From Pseudolysinimonas_A sp041984585 (GTDB lineage Bacteria; Actinomycetota; Actinomycetes; Actinomycetales; Microbacteriaceae): a DNA stretch of 17,120 bases. The notes under the pieces are model-generated. The model saw only the letters and a list, made by a program, of their open reading frames with translations. It had not been told where the DNA came from and searched no databases. Shown here one piece after another: positions 15,978-17,120 of this stretch (the stretch's first letter is position 1; each line of letters opens with the position of its first letter). Location: positions 1-17,120 of the forward strand of contig JBHIXX010000045.1 of assembly GCA_041984585.1 (NCBI GenBank), in the 5' to 3' direction. Made by a program: the position numbers and the translations under genes.

Positions 15978-16005
15978 ATTCTGCACGGTCGCGACGACCC
16001 GTGGT
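15978..16005 (-). promoter_or_regulatory. Candidate ugd promoter with overlapping dyad
   Basis: CAGAAT on the minus strand (15983-15978) could be a -10 element, giving a start within a few bases of the ugd GTG. Just upstream lies a dyad, CACGGTCG (15984-15991) and CGACCCGTG (15995-16003), pairing over 8 bp with one bulged C. It would occupy the -10/-35 spacer as an operator might. The whole leader is 57 bases long, between ugd and the insertion sequence. Confidence 0.3.
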
Positions 16006-16020
16006 CGCCAGGTCGAGCCG

Positions 16021-16026
16021 CCTAGA
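16021..16026. repeat. Predicted left target-site duplication CCTAGA of the insertion sequence
   Basis: The six bases adjoining the left terminal repeat match NCTAGN, the reported target of Bordetella IS481. The right copy, needed for proof, lies beyond the window. Confidence 0.5.
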
Positions 16027-16048
16027 TGTACTGCCCAGGGACGTTGTT
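16027..16048 (+). repeat. Left terminal inverted repeat of the IS
   Basis: Starts TGTACTGCCCAGG and ends ACGTTGTT. It matches the reverse complement of the right end at 21 of 22 positions; the single difference is G at 16040, where the right repeat has A. Confidence 0.95.
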
Positions 16049-16069
16049 TGATCTGGTCGCCGTGATGTG

Positions 16070-16134
16070 ACGAGAACCTCCGGGTCAGAGTGGAGCTGTC
16101 TAGTTCCCTCGCTCTTGACCCAGGAGGTTCTCGT
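16070..16134 (+). promoter_or_regulatory. 21-bp hairpin covering the transposase ribosome binding site and start
   Basis: Left arm 16070-16090 (ACGAGAACCTCC then GGGTCAGAG) pairs with right arm 16112-16134 (CTCTTGACCC then AGGAGGTTCTCGT) over 12, 6 and 3 bp, interrupted only by a bulged A and a bulged T on the right side. The loop is 16091-16111. AGGAGG (16122-16127) and the first two bases of the GTG start (16133-16134) are inside the stem, so folding would hide the translation start. This resembles the fold-back protection known in IS10, where read-through transcripts are not translated. Confidence 0.7.
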
Positions 16135-17120
16135 GTCTCACGTTAATGCGGCGTTGACGCCGCGCCAACGGCTTCGTCTTGCTCGGAAGGTGGTCGAGGA
16201 AGGGTGGTCGATCGCCGCTGCCGCGGACTACTTCCGGGTGTCGTATCCGACGGCGGCGAAGTGGGCGAAACGGTTCGTCGAGCTCGGCGCCGAGGGGATG
16301 GCGGATCGCTCGAGCCGTCCACATTCGCATCCGAACCGGACACCCCAGGCCGTGATCAAACGGATCGTGCATCTGCGGATCAAGAAGCGGCTCGGGCCGG
16401 TGCAGATCGCCGGGCGGCTCGGGATGCCGGCATCGACGGTCCACGCCGTCCTCGTCCGGTGCCGACTGAACCGGTTGTCGCATGTCGACGTGAAGACCGG
16501 CGAACCAGCCCGCCGCTACGAACACGAGACCCCCGGCGCATTGATTCATGTCGACGTGAAGAAGCTCGGCAACATCCCCGACGGCGGCGGGTGGCGATTC
16601 GTCGGAAGGCAGCAGGGCGACCGGAATCGGGCGTCGACGCCGGGGAAGGGCAAGAACCGCCACCACAACCCGTTGATGCGGCACGCGTTCGTCCACACCG
16701 TCATCGACGACCACTCCCGCGTCGCCTACGCCGAGATCCACGACGACGAGCAAGCCGCGACTGCGATCGGGGTGCTGCAACGTGCGGTGTCGTGGTTCGC
16801 CGATCACGGCGTCACCGTCGAACGGGTGCTCTCCGACAACGGCTCCGCCTACCGCTCGCACGCCTGGCGGCACGCCTGCGCGGACCTTGGGGTGAAGCCG
16901 AAGTTCACCCGCCCGCGGCGCCCGCAGACGAACGGGAAGATCGAGCGGTTCCACCGCACCCTCGCCGACGGCTGGGCCTACTCACGCCACTACCGATCCG
17001 AGACAGCCCGCCGAGCAGCACTCCCCGCCTGGCTGCACTTCTACAATCAGCACCGGCCCCACACGGCCATCGGCAAGCTCCCGCCCATCACACGCCTCAA
17101 CAACGTTCCTGGGCAGTACA
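16133..17120 (+). CDS. IS481-family transposase, open to the end of the window
   Basis: GTG start with AGGAGG 5 bases upstream. 329 complete codons are visible and no stop occurs before the last base. N-terminal helix-turn-helix (about 11-52, with WSIAAAADYFRVSYPTAAKW), a second DNA-binding segment (about 74-115), then an RNase-H-like integrase core: HVDVKKLG (139-146, Asp141), HTVIDDHSRVAYAEI (188-202), SDNGSAY (234-240, Asp235), RPQTNGKIERFHRT (263-276, Glu271). Asp235 and Glu271 are 35 residues apart, the DD(35)E spacing typical of this family. The C-terminus HFYNQHRPHTAIG is also standard. The frame appears intact and the enzyme potentially active. Its stop codon must come from DNA beyond the terminal repeat. 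Confidence 0.93.
   Translation, partial: MSHVNAALTPRQRLRLARKVVEEGWSIAAAADYFRVSYPTAAKWAKRFVELGAEGMADRSSRPHSHPNRTPQAVIKRIVHLRIKKRLGPVQIAGRLGMPASTVHAVLVRCRLNRLSHVDVKTGEPARRYEHETPGALIHVDVKKLGNIPDGGGWRFVGRQQGDRNRASTPGKGKNRHHNPLMRHAFVHTVIDDHSRVAYAEIHDDEQAATAIGVLQRAVSWFADHGVTVERVLSDNGSAYRSHAWRHACADLGVKPKFTRPRRPQTNGKIERFHRTLADGWAYSRHYRSETARRAALPAWLHFYNQHRPHTAIGKLPPITRLNNVPGQY
17099..17120 (-). repeat. Right terminal inverted repeat of the IS
   Basis: Reverse complement starts TGTACTGCCCAGGAACG; partner of the left repeat at 16027-16048. It also codes for the last seven residues of the transposase (NNVPGQY), so the end is both protein-coding and a transposase binding site. Confidence 0.95.

Larger units (their letters stand above)
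16027..17120 (+). mobile_element. IS481-family insertion sequence, 1094 bp
   Basis: The element has near-perfect terminal inverted repeats (16027-16048 and 17099-17120, 21 of 22 identical), begins with TGT and ends with ACA, and encodes one DDE transposase of IS481 type. Its length is normal for the family. The flank on the left reads CCTAGA. Codon choice is slightly less GC-biased than in the neighbouring genes (GTT, AAT and TTG appear), consistent with recent arrival. It sits 58 bases upstream of the ugd start and is transcribed away from it. The right flank is not visible because the window ends exactly at the terminal repeat. Confidence 0.92.

Noticed and set aside
16099..16102. CTAG inside the hairpin loop of the IS as a self-target
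   Set aside because: Four bases alone are too little evidence for a target; it was not developed into a finding.
16100..16954. Minus-strand open frame of 284 codons inside the insertion sequence
   Set aside because: It is antisense to the transposase, which has the full DDE motif set and a ribosome binding site on the plus strand.

Overview
The window is a high-GC, densely packed actinobacterial cell-surface polysaccharide locus. The very high GC, the frequent GTG starts, the WbbL protein close to the mycobacterial decaprenol-GlcNAc rhamnosyltransferase, and the secreted protein with DUF4214 repeats point to an actinobacterium, most likely of the Microbacteriaceae. The family placement is an inference.

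Layout: (a) 1-1489, minus strand: gmd (GDP-mannose 4,6-dehydratase) followed by a second Gmd/Rmd-like SDR enzyme that runs off the left edge. Together they would make a GDP-6-deoxyhexose. (b) 1696-3360, plus: a secreted protein with a signal peptide, a Cys-rich lysozyme-like domain, DUF4214-type repeats, a Pro/Thr stalk and an Arg-rich tail. Its last 56 bp overlap the convergent gene. (c) 3305-5356 (or 5491), minus: a large polytopic membrane protein resembling GT-C glycosyltransferases. (d) 5563-13122, plus: six tightly spaced genes. These are a GT4, a WbbL-like GT2 rhamnosyltransferase, a second GT4 with a degenerate EX7E motif, an LPG_synthase_TM/UPF0104-type membrane protein, a polysaccharide pyruvyl transferase and an OatA-like acyltransferase with an SGNH domain. 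(e) 13165-15969, minus: ugd-like UDP-glucose dehydrogenase, rmlC and rmlA. (f) 16027-17120: an IS481-family insertion sequence whose right inverted repeat coincides with the last base of the window.

Taken together, groups (a) and (e) supply nucleotide sugars (GDP-6-deoxyhexose, part of dTDP-L-rhamnose, UDP-glucuronate). The glycosyltransferases in (d) would build a rhamnose-containing lipid-linked glycan at the cytoplasmic face. The pyruvyl transferase and acyltransferase would decorate it, and the GT-C-like and UPF0104-like membrane proteins are candidates for steps at or across the membrane. No Wzx or Wzy polymerase, rmlB, or rmlD is in the window.

The most unusual signals are in the insertion sequence. 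Its transposase frame is open to the last base of the element and would be closed by the TAG of a duplicated CTAG target. Its ribosome binding site and part of its start codon lie in one arm of a 21-bp hairpin. No tRNA, rRNA, CRISPR array or riboswitch was recognised, and no gene-free stretch exceeds 300 bases.
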